NCBI GenBank assembly: GCA_963669155.1 | Contig: OZ022586.1 | Span: 1,526,524 to 1,590,523, forward strand | DNA length: 64,000 bases | Source of the DNA: Arbacia lixula | Taxonomy: Eukaryota > Echinodermata > Echinoidea > Arbacioida > Arbaciidae | Direction: 5' to 3' | In this document: positions 13,701 to 24,340 of the stretch, piece by piece | Layout of the letters: the number at the start of each line of letters is the position of its first letter | How positions within the stretch are numbered: the stretch's first letter is position 1 | Translations under genes and position numbers: made by a program | Notes under the pieces: model-generated | Database searches by the model: none | Told to the model about the DNA's origin: nothing | Seen by the model: the letters and a program-made list of their open reading frames with translations, nothing else

Positions 13701-16700
13701 TTGATTGCAATGCGGTCTATAAATATGCACACTCCAGCTCAAAGGAATTGGCATAGGGTAAGGGAAAGGGAAGAAAGGGAAGAAGGGGCAGTTTTAAACC
13801 ATGGTTTATTTTGTCCAGGTCAGCATGAAACACAATGATTTAGCCTAAAAAACATCATATTTCATGCTGAACTGGACAAAATATACCACGGAATAAAACT
13901 GCGGCTCCTTCCCTTTCTTCTCTTTCCCTTTCCCTATGCTAATTCCTTTGAGCTGGAGTGTATGCTTCTATGTTGCATTTAACTTCATCTGGATAGCATT
14001 AATCATCTTCTCTGCTCAGAAATCTTGTACATTTGGTTGAACTTGAACCAAATTTTTGCATTCCTAGCTAGTGCAAAAAATACATGTTTTGCCCATTTCT
14101 TGCAAACTTAATTGACCTTATACCTTAGAGGAATTTAACCCCTAACTCATTAGTCTATCATGATGTAGTCATCCACATTTGTAACATGTTTCAGGGGGGA
14201 AAATACACTAGGGATCGGGGCGACTTTTCCCCCACATTCCTGGAAAATGTTAAATGAGCCCCAAAAATTCCAATAGAGACAATGTGAAAATGTAGCCAAA
14301 TCAGCCAATGTGCTCAAAAAGCAGCCCCCGAAAATGTTGAATTAATTTTTTCCCTGCCATCTTTACTTATTTCAATGATCTAAAGATTCCTGTTATGTGA
14401 TTGGTTGAAAAGTCATTCATGACATAGTTCTACGGTACCCATCCTGCTCAGCTTGGAGCGGGCTAGAGTACCTCACCTGACTGACTGAGCAGATATTCTG
14501 GACATGATGAACCTAAATGCCCAAATAGTCTCAAAACCATGCCACGGTCCCGCTGCACATTATGCCTTTAAAAGGGACCACTGGGCATTACAAATCCAAT
14601 GCTTGCTGTTTTGGTAGTAGAATTGAATATCAATCATACTGCTGTGGGGTCTGATATGTTTCTGTAATTTGAGAACAATGCAATTAATTCATACAATGCG
14701 CTACAATTAATTCATACATCGGCTTTCCCAGCGTTCAACGCACCACTCTGTTTGAACGTCTGCTAGATCAATATACGTACGTTAATATTGTACCTGAGCA
14801 ATTTATCGCACAACGCAAACGATAGTGACCGGTCTCCGGTCTCCAGGCTGTAGGTTTCAGACAACCCGCCCAAATCTCTTCAAAATCTAACAATAATAAT
14901 AATAATAATAATAATAGAGCACATTTATAACGCGCCTAATACTATGTTTCTAGGCGCTGTGTTGCTGCTGTCCCCGCAGTCATTAAGTGAAGTTCTATCC
15001 TTATACCAAATGGAAAGTCATAACAATCACCAAAATTTTGCTTTAAGTCAGTTTCTAGTTCTATTATTAGAGAGGAAGACTGATACAGTAATCTTCTTCC
15101 ATTTTCCGCAGTTTTTAAAAAATTTTATTTTTTGAACTGCAAAAGGGACCCCCTGTCCTTATAAGCCTTTCCCCACATGTATATCTATCATTCAGAGCAG
15201 GCATTATGCCTCATGTAACATGCTGCAATTAATGTGGACAGTAATATGAACAAGGTCATTGATGATTCATTGAATTCCATGCGCTGCACTCTTCAATATA
15301 TTAATAATTTGCTACACGTTTACAATTAATATTGTGTCATTGATGTATTCCTGGATGGATTTTTGCATCAGAGCATTCTGTTCAACAGACCACATCAAAA
15401 TGGTGTCATATTAAACTTTCGATCTGAAATCATGTAATTAAAGGGATAGTTCACCCTGAAATTATTTTGGTTTCAATACAAAGAGACACATAAAAGAAAC
15501 ATACAGTGGAGCCTGAGATCAAATGCACAGTGATTGCAATCAAATGCAATCAGCTCCATACATTGAGTGCAGTCTGACTGCAATAGATTGCAATCAGCTG
15601 TGACGTTGATCTCAGGCCCAACTGTATTAGTGCAGGTTTGCCAAAAATCGGTCAAAGGCTAAGAAAGTTATTTGATTTTACAGTTTTGATTTTATGACGT
15701 CACGTCCGAAGTGCTCTCAAAAGAATATTTACCATTTCCCTGTGAGTTTGATATCATTAGACTCATGTTTTTACATGCATGTCGCTATGAAAAGAATGTA
15801 TTCCTTCATCAAAGAACATAAAAAAGGTAATTTATGGGAAAATTAGTACAAAACATATGAGAGAGCACTTTTTTCCTTTTTCTTTGACCGATTTTCGTCA
15901 AACCTTCACTAATATGTTTCTTCTATGTGTAGACTCCTTGACCTTGTATTGAAACCAAAATAATTTTAGTGTGAACTGTACCTTTAATTTCACCCCTTGG
16001 GCCTGTGTTTAACTTCATGATGCTGCCTTTCTATGCACAACCAGAAAGTCTTCTTTTTTTTAAAGAGAAATCCGCACCTAGTAATAAGGATAGCGCTCCA
16101 TCATGTAGATGAATGAAAAACAAATCAGAAAATCAGCACTTAAGTACAGTACTTTGGAATCCCACAAATATATAAGGCACGCAATAGCACAGCGCCAATT
16201 TTCGTTAGCAGAAAATGACCTAAGAATTAATTTTGGATGAATAAACTGCACAAAGTAGGTGTAGAGTTAGGGTTAGGGTTATATTTCATACAATTTGTGG
16301 CATAGGAAAGTACATCAGGGCCAGAAGAAGATTCTAAGACAATTAACCCCTGTACAACTACCCCCCCCCCTGGAAAACTACCCCCCCCCCCACCCCCCCA
16401 CCCGGAAAACTACCCCCCCCACCCCCCCACCCGGAAAACTACCCCCCCCCCCCCCCATACTACTACCCCCTGGACAACTACCCCCTTAGGACAACTACCC
16501 CCAGGACATTTACCCCCCCCCCCCCCCAGGACAACTACCCCCTACCCCCGTGGTATGTTATGTCCAGTTCAGCATGAAACATGATGCTTTTTAGGCTAAA
16601 GCATTGTGTTTCATGCTGAACTGGGCAAAATATACTGTGGTTCAAAACTGCGGCTCCTTCCCTTTCTTCCCTTTCCCTTTCACCGTGCCAATTCCTTTGA

Positions 16701-18080
16701 GCTGTAGTGTGCAACAAACATGATTTCAGCAGATATATTCCCTTAGATTTGTTTACATGCTTTATCTTGCTTTTTGTCATATAATTTTCGACACGATATT
16801 AATCAGAATTCTGAAACGCAATGTTACATCATTTTTCTGTGATAGGCTGCGACAGAGACATGTATGACGATTAGATGTATTTTTTTTTTTTTGGTCCGTT
16901 TGCTGCAGTTAAGTGAGCGGCCTGCCACGCCTCCTCTGCCCCGGGGGTGACGAGCGAATGGCAAGGTAGCGCTTGCTATATTTGTATATCTCAATCTAAA
17001 TGGAAAGTTCCCAATTTCAACGGGGCATCGGTGCCCATCTGTTCAAGTCAAACGGGCACCAATTGAAAAAAAAAATCTGATATCTGATATCTGATTTAAG
17101 ATTGTGTAAGATTACCAATTTGTTTGGAGAAAATCCAGACCAAGATAATTTTTGTTCAAACTCCCTGGCATGACCACACTCTGCTACAATTTTGCATGGG
17201 ATGACTGGTACTATCTGACACAAAAATTATATTTGCAGCAAGCCCAGTTTATGATTTGTAACATGTCAATGGTAAAGTTGTAGATTATGACGAGTGACAT
17301 CATTGAATTTAGGCGTGCATTACATTTTTATACATGTGCAGAATCAGCTCGGCTGACCGGACTGTAACTATGATTATCAGGATCAGTACATCTCATTTAA
17401 AGATGGCCCGTCCCTTTTACAAACATCTGCAAACTTCATGAAAGTTTGCACATATATTTGCACTATAACTCCCGTAGAATAAATGAAAATCTAACTAGTT
17501 TTCACTGAGATTTTACTATTTTCGTAGTACGAAAAAAAGACATCTCGATTAATTATCAAAGATTATTTCCTCAAAATCGAATGTCACGCTTTGTCGATTC
17601 CAGGGAAAGGTTATACAGCCAATCTCTTTCAAATGATGACAAAGTCAGGGAACTTTCAGAATTAGGTCTGCAAAAGGGACAGGCTGCCTTACAATAACAC
17701 ACAACAAACATCATCCATATCATTGATCATTGATCTGGTATAGAGTCTTAGAAGGATAGAGTGGTTTAAAATCAGATAGCTAAAAGAAAATGATGATCAT
17801 GATAGAATCATTGACATTGAGTGAGGATGTTACACCGTCTGTGCTTGAATTGCATTTACAATACATAGCATGCATACAAATTACAATGCACATGTTATGA
17901 CTAACACAGGTACGGTAAGTATGGGGAATGAATGGCGATTGGAAGCCATACCGGCATTTTCCGAATTTTACCTTTTGCATCACAATCTACGCAGTATTTG
18001 TTGTCCTCCTCTCGTAATAATCTCGACAGTATCGCTTGGTATTTCTCCTGGTGCCGTTTATCTTTCTCCGATTTCGACAT
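1415..18080 (-). CDS. SMAP1/SMAP2-like: SMAP-type Arf GTPase-activating protein (stromal membrane-associated protein), 3' end outside window
   Basis: Eight coding exons on the minus strand, in gene order: 17972-18080, 10963-11096, 9734-9819, 5975-6062, 4744-4842, 3839-4001, 3213-3455, 1415-1755. They total 1263 nt (421 codons) with compatible phases throughout. Residues 1-125 form the ArfGAP domain: a C-x2-C-x16-C-x2-C zinc finger at C30, C33, C50 and C53, then IHRNLG with the conserved arginine R58, and NFRRPQTD. A basic linker follows (exon 5), then an Ala/Pro-rich stretch with the clathrin-box-like LDLFGL, a SMAP-typical [10 protein letters not shown] motif and a Met/Gln/Gly-rich tail with a run of ten Gln. 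The family activates GTP hydrolysis on Arf1/Arf6 in endosomal and clathrin trafficking. The start MSKSEK was chosen because family similarity begins just after it; the frame is open further upstream. Exon 8 ends in a good donor in phase 0, but I found no final exon before base 1. SMAP1 and SMAP2 cannot be told apart here. Confidence 0.93.
2914..3139. mobile_element. Family A MITE, internally deleted, in SMAP intron 7
   Basis: Starts TTAAAGGAATAGCTCACCC and ends with the complementary GCACTATCCCTT, with the family's internal marker 'gaggtgctctcccatatgttgtgt'-like stretch between. Full copies are about 500 bp; this one keeps both ends but lacks most of one half. Confidence 0.85.
3213..3455 (-). 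CDS. SMAP1/SMAP2-like: SMAP coding exon 7
   Basis: Encodes [19 protein letters not shown] at its start and [12 protein letters not shown] with [16 protein letters not shown] further on. SK(D/E)SIL(A/S)LYG is conserved across SMAP1 and SMAP2. Acceptor ctag, donor gtgagt. Confidence 0.93.
3839..4001 (-). CDS. SMAP1/SMAP2-like: SMAP coding exon 6 (Ala/Pro-rich, LDLFGL box)
   Basis: Encodes an Ala/Pro/Gln/Val-rich segment ending NQLDLFGL, a clathrin-box/adaptor-like motif like those in SMAP proteins. Acceptor ttcag, donor gtgag; it ends in phase 1. Confidence 0.9.
4138..4415. mobile_element. Family A MITE, 5' half and part of interior, SMAP intron 5
   Basis: Begins TTTAAAGGGATAGTTCACCC and runs through the 'gtgctctcccatatg' marker. 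The inner segment resumes after a T-rich tract in inverted orientation relative to full copies such as 21137-21633. The far end is missing and a family E fragment follows directly. Confidence 0.75.
4416..4705. mobile_element. Family E MITE fragment
   Basis: Shares GATACTGTGATGGCAGTTGC, the 'tgtgttctgaattaattatct' stretch and the 'attattacaagaa' stretch with the full-length copy at 24341-24939. Confidence 0.7.
4744..4842 (-). CDS. SMAP1/SMAP2-like: SMAP coding exon 5 (charged linker)
   Basis: A 99-nt phase-0 exon encoding [17 protein letters not shown] then [20 protein letters not shown] proteins carry a Lys/Glu-rich linker here. The first part of this exon and its acceptor are duplicated about 159 bp away (4978-5105). 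Confidence 0.88.
4978..5105 (-). repeat. Tandem partial duplicate of SMAP exon 5 acceptor region
   Basis: Direct copy of roughly 4818-4950 offset by 159 bp. It includes the first 22 nt or so of exon 5, its tag acceptor (exon-like start at 5001) and the upstream intron with 'ggaatacattaacaaactga'. The copied frame reads [16 protein letters not shown] and then reaches a stop with no evident donor, so it is a non-functional copy. Confidence 0.85.
5564..5950. mobile_element. Family A MITE in SMAP intron 4
   Basis: Both halves of the inverted element are present: 'gtgacgtcacgtgcaaggtgctctc' type sequence near 5697 and its complement near 5908. It ends about 25 bp from SMAP exon 4. Confidence 0.85.
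5975..6062 (-). CDS. SMAP1/SMAP2-like: SMAP coding exon 4
   Basis: Encodes [20 protein letters not shown] then QPPGATRAP, matching the FIRxKYExKKY helix after the ArfGAP domain. Donor gtaag, acceptor ccag. Confidence 0.93.
6130..6415. mobile_element. MITE with GTTTGTCTCGCAATGTATGG inverted arms (family F), SMAP intron 3
   Basis: Arm GTTTGTCTCGCAATG at about 6168 pairs with CATTGCGAGACAAAC near 6389. Inner arms GTCAACAAG/CTTGTTGAC and 'gcgcaaaac'-like words also pair. Its outer word 'tgctaaatatgttactcatt' recurs at 38748. Confidence 0.7.
6960..7560. repeat. CTCTCTCCTCCCTAT minisatellite
   Basis: About 600 bp of a degenerate 14-15-bp unit, CTCTCTCCTCCCTAT with CCTCCATT and CCTCCCCAT variants, in SMAP intron 3. 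Open frames of over 200 codons on both strands (6776-7723) are repeat artefacts. Confidence 0.92.
7932..8109. mobile_element. TA-flanked MITE with CAGTCAAACCTGTC ends
   Basis: 178 bp. Ends CAGTCAAACCTGTC and GACAGGTTTCACTG are inverted repeats, flanked by TA at 7930-7931 and 8110-8111. The interior repeats 'cctgtctatag' and 'gtggccac'. This is consistent with a Tc1/mariner-type non-autonomous element. Confidence 0.8.
8290..8625. mobile_element. Diverged inverted repeat copy related to 12985-13130
   Basis: Ends ACGGCTATTTTGCGG, the complement of CCGCAAAATAGCCGT at 12985. Internal words such as 'ggacagctggactct' have weaker counterparts there. No clean ends were found, so this may be an old element. 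Confidence 0.45.
8775..8919. mobile_element. Family B MITE (ACACTCCAGCTCAAA ends), SMAP intron 3
   Basis: Ends ACACTCCAGCTCAAA and TTTGAGCTGTAGTGT, with the shared core GTTTCATGCTGAACTGGACA and a pyrimidine tract ccttccctttcttccc. Other copies: 12422-12560, 13727-13962, 16552-16711 and 28484-29259 (interrupted). Confidence 0.85.
9734..9819 (-). CDS. SMAP1/SMAP2-like: SMAP coding exon 3 (ArfGAP C-terminal half)
   Basis: Encodes [16 protein letters not shown], then [12 protein letters not shown], the diagnostic end of the ArfGAP fold. Acceptor ctag, donor gtatcc. It joins exon 4 through a split Ser codon. Confidence 0.93.
10500..10945. mobile_element. MITE with GGGCGTGTTTATCA ends and repeated AAACGCGTTT (family G)
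   Basis: 446 bp with ends GGGCGTGTTTATCAACTCTT and AAAGATGATAAACACGCCC, flanked by a possible TAC duplication. The interior has several AACGCGTT palindromes. It sits in SMAP intron 2 immediately 3' of the ArfGAP core exon. Confidence 0.8.
10963..11096 (-). CDS. SMAP1/SMAP2-like: SMAP coding exon 2 (ArfGAP core)
   Basis: Encodes [19 protein letters not shown], then [20 protein letters not shown]. It holds the second cysteine pair and the catalytic arginine. Acceptor gcag, donor gtaag. A 446-bp MITE (10500-10945) starts 17 bp into the following intron. Confidence 0.95.
11383..11780. mobile_element. Family E MITE, partial, SMAP intron 1
   Basis: Matches one arm and interior of the 24341-24939 copy ('cataaagtcaagggatgtcaa', GACACTGTGATGGCAGTTGC) and ends near 'tttttcaaaagtgtcaaaaag'. 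Confidence 0.75.
11820..11839. repeat. C homopolymer (20 nt)
   Basis: Uninterrupted run of about twenty C in SMAP intron 1. Similar C-rich runs occur at 26720-26740 and 19014-19027. Run lengths in such tracts are unreliable in assemblies. Confidence 0.9.
12422..12560. mobile_element. Family B MITE copy, SMAP intron 1
   Basis: Ends ACACTACAGCTTGAAGGAAT and ATTCCTTCGAGCTGGAGTG, with the core GTTCAGCATGAAACATGATG. Confidence 0.85.
13727..13962. mobile_element. Family B MITE, longest intact copy
   Basis: Both ends (CACACTCCAGCTCAAAGG and CTTTGAGCTGGAGTGT) and both inverted core copies of TTCAGCATGAAACA are present in 236 bp, so the element is nearly one long hairpin. Confidence 0.88.
14192..14356. 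mobile_element. hAT-like MITE, older copy
   Basis: CAGGGGGGAAAA...TTTTTTCCCTG ends with the interior word 'cgaaaatgttgaattaa', homologous to 32587-32758. The 8-bp flanks acatgttt and ccatcttt match at 6 of 8 positions, as expected for a decayed target-site duplication. Confidence 0.75.
15438..15987. mobile_element. Family A MITE carrying a nested insertion
   Basis: Starts TTAAAGGGATAGTTCACCC and ends GAACTGTACCTTTAA. It is interrupted at 15504-15624 by a different element; removing that insert restores the family's 'gaaacatattagtg' word. Confidence 0.88.
15504..15624. mobile_element. 121-bp TA-flanked MITE nested in a family A element
   Basis: Ends CAGTGGAGCCTGAGATCAA and (complement of the far end) CAGTTGGGCCTGAGATCAA match at 17 of 19 bases. 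TA at 15502-15503 and 15625-15626 is the duplicated target. The interior repeats TGCAATCA/TGATTGCA words. Confidence 0.88.
16358..16550. repeat. Degenerate 'GGAAAACTACCCCCC' tandem repeat
   Basis: C-rich tandem units of GGAAAACTAC or GGACAACTAC followed by variable C runs, next to a family B copy. No coding interpretation. Confidence 0.88.
16552..16711. mobile_element. Family B MITE, 5'-truncated
   Basis: Keeps the inverted cores (GTTCAGCATGAAACATGATG and its complement) and the TTTGAGCTGTAGTGT end. The other end is replaced by the C-rich repeat. Confidence 0.82.
17972..18080 (-). CDS. SMAP1/SMAP2-like: SMAP coding exon 1 (start codon, first zinc-finger cysteines)
   Basis: Encodes [11 protein letters not shown]... 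through [14 protein letters not shown], carrying C30 and C33 of the ArfGAP zinc finger. It ends after the first base of a Gly codon, followed by gtaaaattcgg. The next exon is 6.9 kb away. Confidence 0.92.
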
Positions 18081-19584
18081 TTTATGAGGTTGTCTGTGCA
18101 GAAATCCTTCGAAATATTGGCGAAGGTGAAACTCGTAGGCGTACACACGGAACTGGTCTAATACATGATGTAGGCTAGTGGCTTTGCACATTAATTTTGT
18201 GTACACCCACTTGTAACCGGAAGTGTTATGTGTCAATACGTGAAAGGTTACGTGAGCGGAGTACATGGTTCGAAGCTGCATATTGGATGCACGCACCGCT
18301 TGAACAATGCAGGTGTCCAAACATGAACGTATTATGGTAATTTTTTGTGTTTTCACGCCAAAATCAACGCTCTCAAAAATGATGAATCATATCTTTGACC
18401 TCGAAACAATACAGATTGCAGATGAAACGTTTTATTTCGCGCTAAGGGAAAGAGTTCCTATTGTACCTCCCACACACGCACACACACACACATACACAAA
18501 TATAATTTGCGTGTGTGCAATTTCTAATTCTATGCAGATGCAATTTATATTTCTATTTTGTTTATATATCGATCTATTTATCTATCTATTTATCTGTCTT
18601 TCTGTCTGTCTACCTTGGCATCCATATAGGATATTACATTATTCTGTATTCTTTATATCTCACAGCATTTATTTACTGCCCTATATAGGCTTCATGTTGA
18701 TAACTAATTTTTCCATTTTCATTTACTCCTTTTTCATCATTAGTCTTATCTTGTGAACCACGCAAGGTTCATTGCAATGTGTTCACAGTAACATGAAAAT
18801 AATATATGACTTGAAAACAGTTAAGATATATTATTTGTATTTAATAACTTATCAATCAAGTTCATCTTTTCTAAAAATCAGAAGGCTGCGTGACATTATA
18901 AGTAAAAACAGACAAACAAAATGTAGAACACCGGACAGGTATAATGTTAAGTTTTTTTCTCCTTTCCGCCCTATCCATTTATATGGGGCGGAAGCGGGGG
19001 AAGGGGGAGCATCCCCCCCCCCCCCCCGGGTCCCCCGCTAAAACACACATTACTTGTACTAAGTGTACAATATAGCGGTGCGAAAATAGACTTTTTTGCT
19101 CGAGCTCTAAAATACACAGTTTCTGCAATAAAAAAATAAACTGTTCCCGCTCCGTGACATAATGCTTCGGCAATATGTCAACATCATAATATTTTCTTCT
19201 CGCGCTCCCTCTAACATCAGTGGGGGATACGTCACTCTATCAAGAGGCGCTCGCAAGACAACAAAAAAATTCTATCGGTTATCCTTTTCGGTAAGGACAT
19301 TTAGTCTAAACGCAAATATTTCAATCAAAATGTTTGTATCTACAAATGAATACAAGGTGAGTTATTTGAACTGCAGATGATTCATCAATTAACACTTTAT
19401 AAGGAACACAAACTAAACAGGGTGCTGTTCTCTTTTATATTATCGATTGTAGCATTATCAATGTCTAGTCTTTCATGAATATTTAACTCATCTATTCAAG
19501 AACGCATTAGCTAGAGTGATTATGTTTTCGTTTCACTCTTATACACATCAGCGTCTTTCTAACTTGAGTTTTAGTGTGAAGCAA

Positions 19585-20096
19585 TTAAAGGGATAGTTCA
19601 CCCTGAAGTTAAGTTGGTTTCAATAAAAGCAGAAATATGAAAGAAATTAGTGAAGGATTGACGAAAATCCGTCGAAGGATAATAAAATTATTATCTTTGG
19701 GTATTTTAATTTTGTGACATCACGTGCGAGGTGCTCTCCCATAAATCATGTTGTGTACTGTATGATTTCTTTTTTTTTGTATTTTTTAAGAAGCTACATG
19801 TATATATATATTTATTTTATTGAGGTATATGTGTAAAAAAAAAAGTGTTCCTATGATGTGTCAAATGCACAAGTAAAAACATGCATATCCTTTTCAGAAA
19901 ATGGACATTTATAACAAATCAGAAAATAATACACAACATATGGGAGAGGACCTCGCATGTGACGTCACAAAATCAAAACTTTAAACAATCGATCGTAACT
20001 TTCTTATCCTTTGACGGATTTTCATCAAAACTTAACTTAAAGGTTTCTTTCATAATCATGTTTTTATCAAAACCAAGTTAGTTTCAGGGCGAACTA
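19585..20096. mobile_element. Family A MITE, near full length
   Basis: Both ends present (TTAAAGGGATAGTTCACCC and TTCAGGGCGAACTAC), with inverted 'gtgacatcacgtgcgaggtgc'-type arms and an AT-rich centre. Confidence 0.88.
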
Positions 20097-20404
20097 CAAA
20101 AAACGCATATGTTTTGGTCTAAAGACAAATTGATGTCTTTCTTTATAAGATTTCAAAGTGAACTATTAAAGAACGTAGTTAGTGATAATGTTGGTGTTGT
20201 TTTTTTCGTAAATCTTAAAGTGAACTAAAATTAATGCATCTTTTCTTTCAAAAGTTAACAAAGTGTAAATAATTCTCCTCTACCATACTTGTTCTGGCGT
20301 AGATATAATTCATTCTGAAAAAGTAAGCCTATAAAGAAAGATTTGCATAGGGGGTTCGGCAGTGAAGAAGATACATAACATATATATATATATGTTTATA
20401 CAGA

Positions 20405-20545
20405 ATATATACAGAGAGAGAGACAGACAGACAGAGAGAGGCAGAGAGGAAGAGAGAATGAGAATGAGAGAGAGAGACAGACAGAGAGAGACAGAGAGAG
20501 AGAGAGAGAGGCAAAGAGAGAGAGAGGGGGGGAGATAGATAGATA

Positions 20546-20597
<52 letters not shown>

Positions 20598-20695
20598 GAG
20601 ACAGAGAGACAGAGAGAGAGAGAGACAGAGAGAGACAGAGAGAGACAGAGAGAGACAGAGAGAGACGGAGACAGGGAGAGAGAAAGAGACATTCT
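20405..20695. repeat. GA-rich microsatellite with GACA and GATA variants
   Basis: About 290 bp of (GA)n interrupted by GACAGA and GATAGATA units. The Ser/Leu-rich open frames on the opposite strand are artefacts. Confidence 0.92.
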
Positions 20696-21136
20696 GAGAG
20701 AGGGGCTGGGGGTGTGCGCGTCCCCTGAAATCTAAAGCCATGTCCCTGTATACGTGGCCCGTTATTAATTTTCAAAGAGAAGGCTATGTTCACAGTTATA
20801 AGTAACCAACATTAATCACACATCAACAAAGATTGTAATTCCTCAGACTATTAATGTTGGATCGCTCTATCGCTCTATCTATTTATTTATCTATCTATCC
20901 ATCTATCTATCTATCTACCAACCTATCTTTCTATCTATCAATCAATCTGATTGCAATAATCAGAAAAGCAAATTAAGCCATGAATGAAACCAATGAATCA
21001 CTCAATCATTAAATAATTCAATTGATGTGTTTTTTTTAATTATGAAAAATCATATTAATCAGTCCTAAATAACTCCTCCTGACCTGCTCTGTACGATTGG
21101 TGTTTATTACCGTTGCAGAACAGCATATACAGAGTA

Positions 21137-21633
21137 TTTAAAGGATAGTCGACCCTGAAATTAAGTTTATTTTAATAAAAGCAGAAACATGAAAGAAACA
21201 TAGTAGTTAAGGTTTGACGAAAAGCTGTCAAAGGCTTAGACGGTTATGATCTTTTGAAATTTCAATTTTGTGACGTCACGTGTGAGGTGCTCTCCCATAT
21301 GTTGTGTGCATCATAAATGATTCCATAAATTGATCTTTTTCTACCTTTGATGAAGGATTTTTTCCATAGACGTTTGTGCGTAAAAATATGTTTATGATGT
21401 TTCAAATGTACATGTAAATTGATGCACATCCTTTTGAGAAAATTGACATTAATACAAATGTACACAACATACAGGAGGGCACGTTGCATGTGACGTCATA
21501 AAATCAAAACTGTAAAAGATTGTAACTTTCTTATCCCATTAAAGATTTTTTTATCAAATCTTCACTAATATGTTTCTTTAATGTTTCTGCTTTGATTGAA
21601 ACCAACTTAATTTCAGGGTGGACTATCCCTTTA
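21137..21633. mobile_element. Family A MITE, full length reference copy
   Basis: About 497 bp with both ends: TTAAAGGATAGTCGACCCTG and CAGGGTGGACTATCCCTTTA. The two halves are inverted copies of each other over some 180 bp, around a less symmetric centre containing 'gtaaattgatgcacatcc'. No coding capacity. Confidence 0.9.
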
Positions 21634-24340
21634 GCTATCACTCATTTTTACTCTTATCACATCCTTTCATGAACTGAAGTATAGTAGAGAAAAAGACAGA
21701 AACATTGAGTAGACTACTGCACGTTTATTATTTTTTTTTTTTCTTAATCAAATCATATTTATTTCATAATATCTTTCGACCATAACAAAATTATTATTTC
21801 ATTTCACTGAAACAATGTAAAATTTACCATTGCTGACCATATGATCTACGACACTATAAAACATATAAAAGATAAACCTTGTAAATATTCTTCACAATAT
21901 TCATAAAATGTAACAATTTGATATGCTCAACAGCTACCTTATGTTCACTGCCTCACAGTTTTGACATAATTATATATATATATATAGCACATATACATAT
22001 GACATACCATACCTAAATGAATTTATAGACAATCATGAGGAAGAAATACAAAAAATTGCACAAATACCTTGAAATACTACAAGGGTAAGGGGTAGTATGA
22101 GCAGTAATAATGGTAAAGTACAAATAGAATCAATGATTTTGCAATTCCTTCGTGGTAACCTGAAAGCGGACAAAAATGGGACCCCTGGTTACAGTAGAAC
22201 AGCATGCTGTTGATTACCACTACCAGTAGCTGGGCCCTGTTTCATCAAGATGTGCATTCGCAAGTTACGCACGACTTTAAGCACACCTGGTGACCAGGGC
22301 CCTATTGCATATATCTACAACTAATGGTAACTTTGCTACCGATGTCACCTTCTATGGAAACATTCAATTAATTATAATGCAGCCACATGGCAAGGATAGG
22401 CATCTGATTTATTTGAAACATTTTTTATGTTGACTAAGAGTGAGGGTGAGGTTTTGTGTTGGAGTTACCCAAACATTCCTAAACACTTAAAGAGATTGAC
22501 CCCAAAAAAAATCTTAGGAAAAAATATAAACTTTTACTTTTAATTGTATACAACTTGGCAGTTTATCGATTTTGAAAACTTAATATGTTATGCGTAACAT
22601 TAAACACTGATACAATGACACTGGATGCGTTTCATACAGCTTGTTACTAATGACTACAAAACTAAGTTTACAACAGATCACCTCCTATTCAAACAAAGGT
22701 AATGATTTCTTTAGCTTGTAACAATTACTGTAACACGCTATCAATAACAAGTTTTATGAAACAGGTCCTAAAGTCCCTGTAAAATGATGGGTTCTTTTCA
22801 AATACAAATAGACATTTGTCTGTTTGTTTTTGTATCCCTCTTCTTTTTCCCAACTTTGCAGACGTCTGACATTCAACCTCAGACTGCCATGCATGCATGG
22901 AGCTTCAGAGCATCAGTGCCCTGTTGCATAAAACTAAACATTGATGGTAACTTTGCTACCAATGGCAATTTCATTCGAAATCTTGAATTTCCTTGGCTGT
23001 CAAATGCTGTTACCATAGTAGTTACAATTGACGGCAGGGTTACCATTAATGGTAAGTTTTATGCAATGGGACTCAGAGCTCCAAGAGCTGTCACTACGGT
23101 AGTTACATTGATGGCAGGGTTATCACCGATGTTAAGTTTTATGCAACGGGGCCCAGAGCTCCAAGAAGTGAAACCCCTATATCAGCTCCGTCAGGCTCCG
23201 TCAAACGGGAGGCTGTGATTTGTTGGCCTTTTTGGGCAGTATTCACATAGATTGAATCCTGACCAACTCAAGAAAACGTAGTCTTTAATCCAATTTCAAT
23301 CCTAGATGCAGCATTTGTATATGTGTGTGTGTATCAAAATATAAATTCAATGCATATAAACATTATGATATCCAAACCTTCTGGCATGGCTTGCTTCATG
23401 CACATATCTCCTAATCCAATAACAATGATAGATGGGGCTTACCTACACCTAATCCTTTAATCCCAAACTTGCACAATGCATTTCCTGTAGGCCATTCACA
23501 TTGTATCAGTCATGAAAAGGGCCTACCATTAATGGTAACTCTGTCATCAATGGTAGCTACCATGGTAACATCGCTCAACAGCTAATCAAATTCAATGTCC
23601 ATAGAAGTTGTCATTGGTAGCAAAGTTACCATCAATGGCAAGTTTTGTGCAATAGGGTCCAGGGGCCCATAACATAAAGGTGTGATATCAATCGCAAAAT
23701 GGCAATGGCCAATTAACATCACTGTTGCATGCACTCTTTGTTCAAATGACTGACCAATAACCAATCAGAATTTGTCTTTCAAATTTGCAATTGATCACAA
23801 ACCTTCACGGGGCCCAGGTCTCACTTGCATTTCAATAAACATGTAATAGGGTTTAAACAAAATTTGATAAACACAACTTGGCAAGCAGAAGTTAGGTACT
23901 TGGCTCGCTCGTAAAGAGGTAGTATTTTTTATCCTGTAGATACCATAGATTTACCATAAGACTTCTTATATCACTACGCTAGTGCACCCCTGCCAGCAGT
24001 GGTGCACTACGCAAGTGCCTTTATGCATAGGTTTAATCATTGGACTGGAATTTCAATCTATGCACATTCACATATGCTGTAATTGCATTAATATGCATTT
24101 TGAAATATTAATTTTAAGCTATTTCAAGATGTAGATTTTGGTTGCATTCCCATGCACTTAAATCCCAGAACTGTGTTTGGTTTATCAATATAAAAATGCT
24201 ACTACTTGCTTAGAAGATGGATATAAACATGGCCTAAAACTGATCTCATCTACATCACTGCTATGACAAGAGAGCACACACATGATACATACACTGTGCA
24301 ACCAAACATAGCAAATCAATCATCCGACATTTACTAGGTG

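Noticed and set aside
16267-16282. TTAGGG-like repeats
   Set aside because: Only about two copies; too few to be an interstitial telomeric tract.
18081-18356. In-frame upstream extension of SMAP with an earlier ATG
   Set aside because: The extra 90 or so residues show no family similarity, while SMAP homology begins just after MSKSEK. A transcript start there cannot be excluded.
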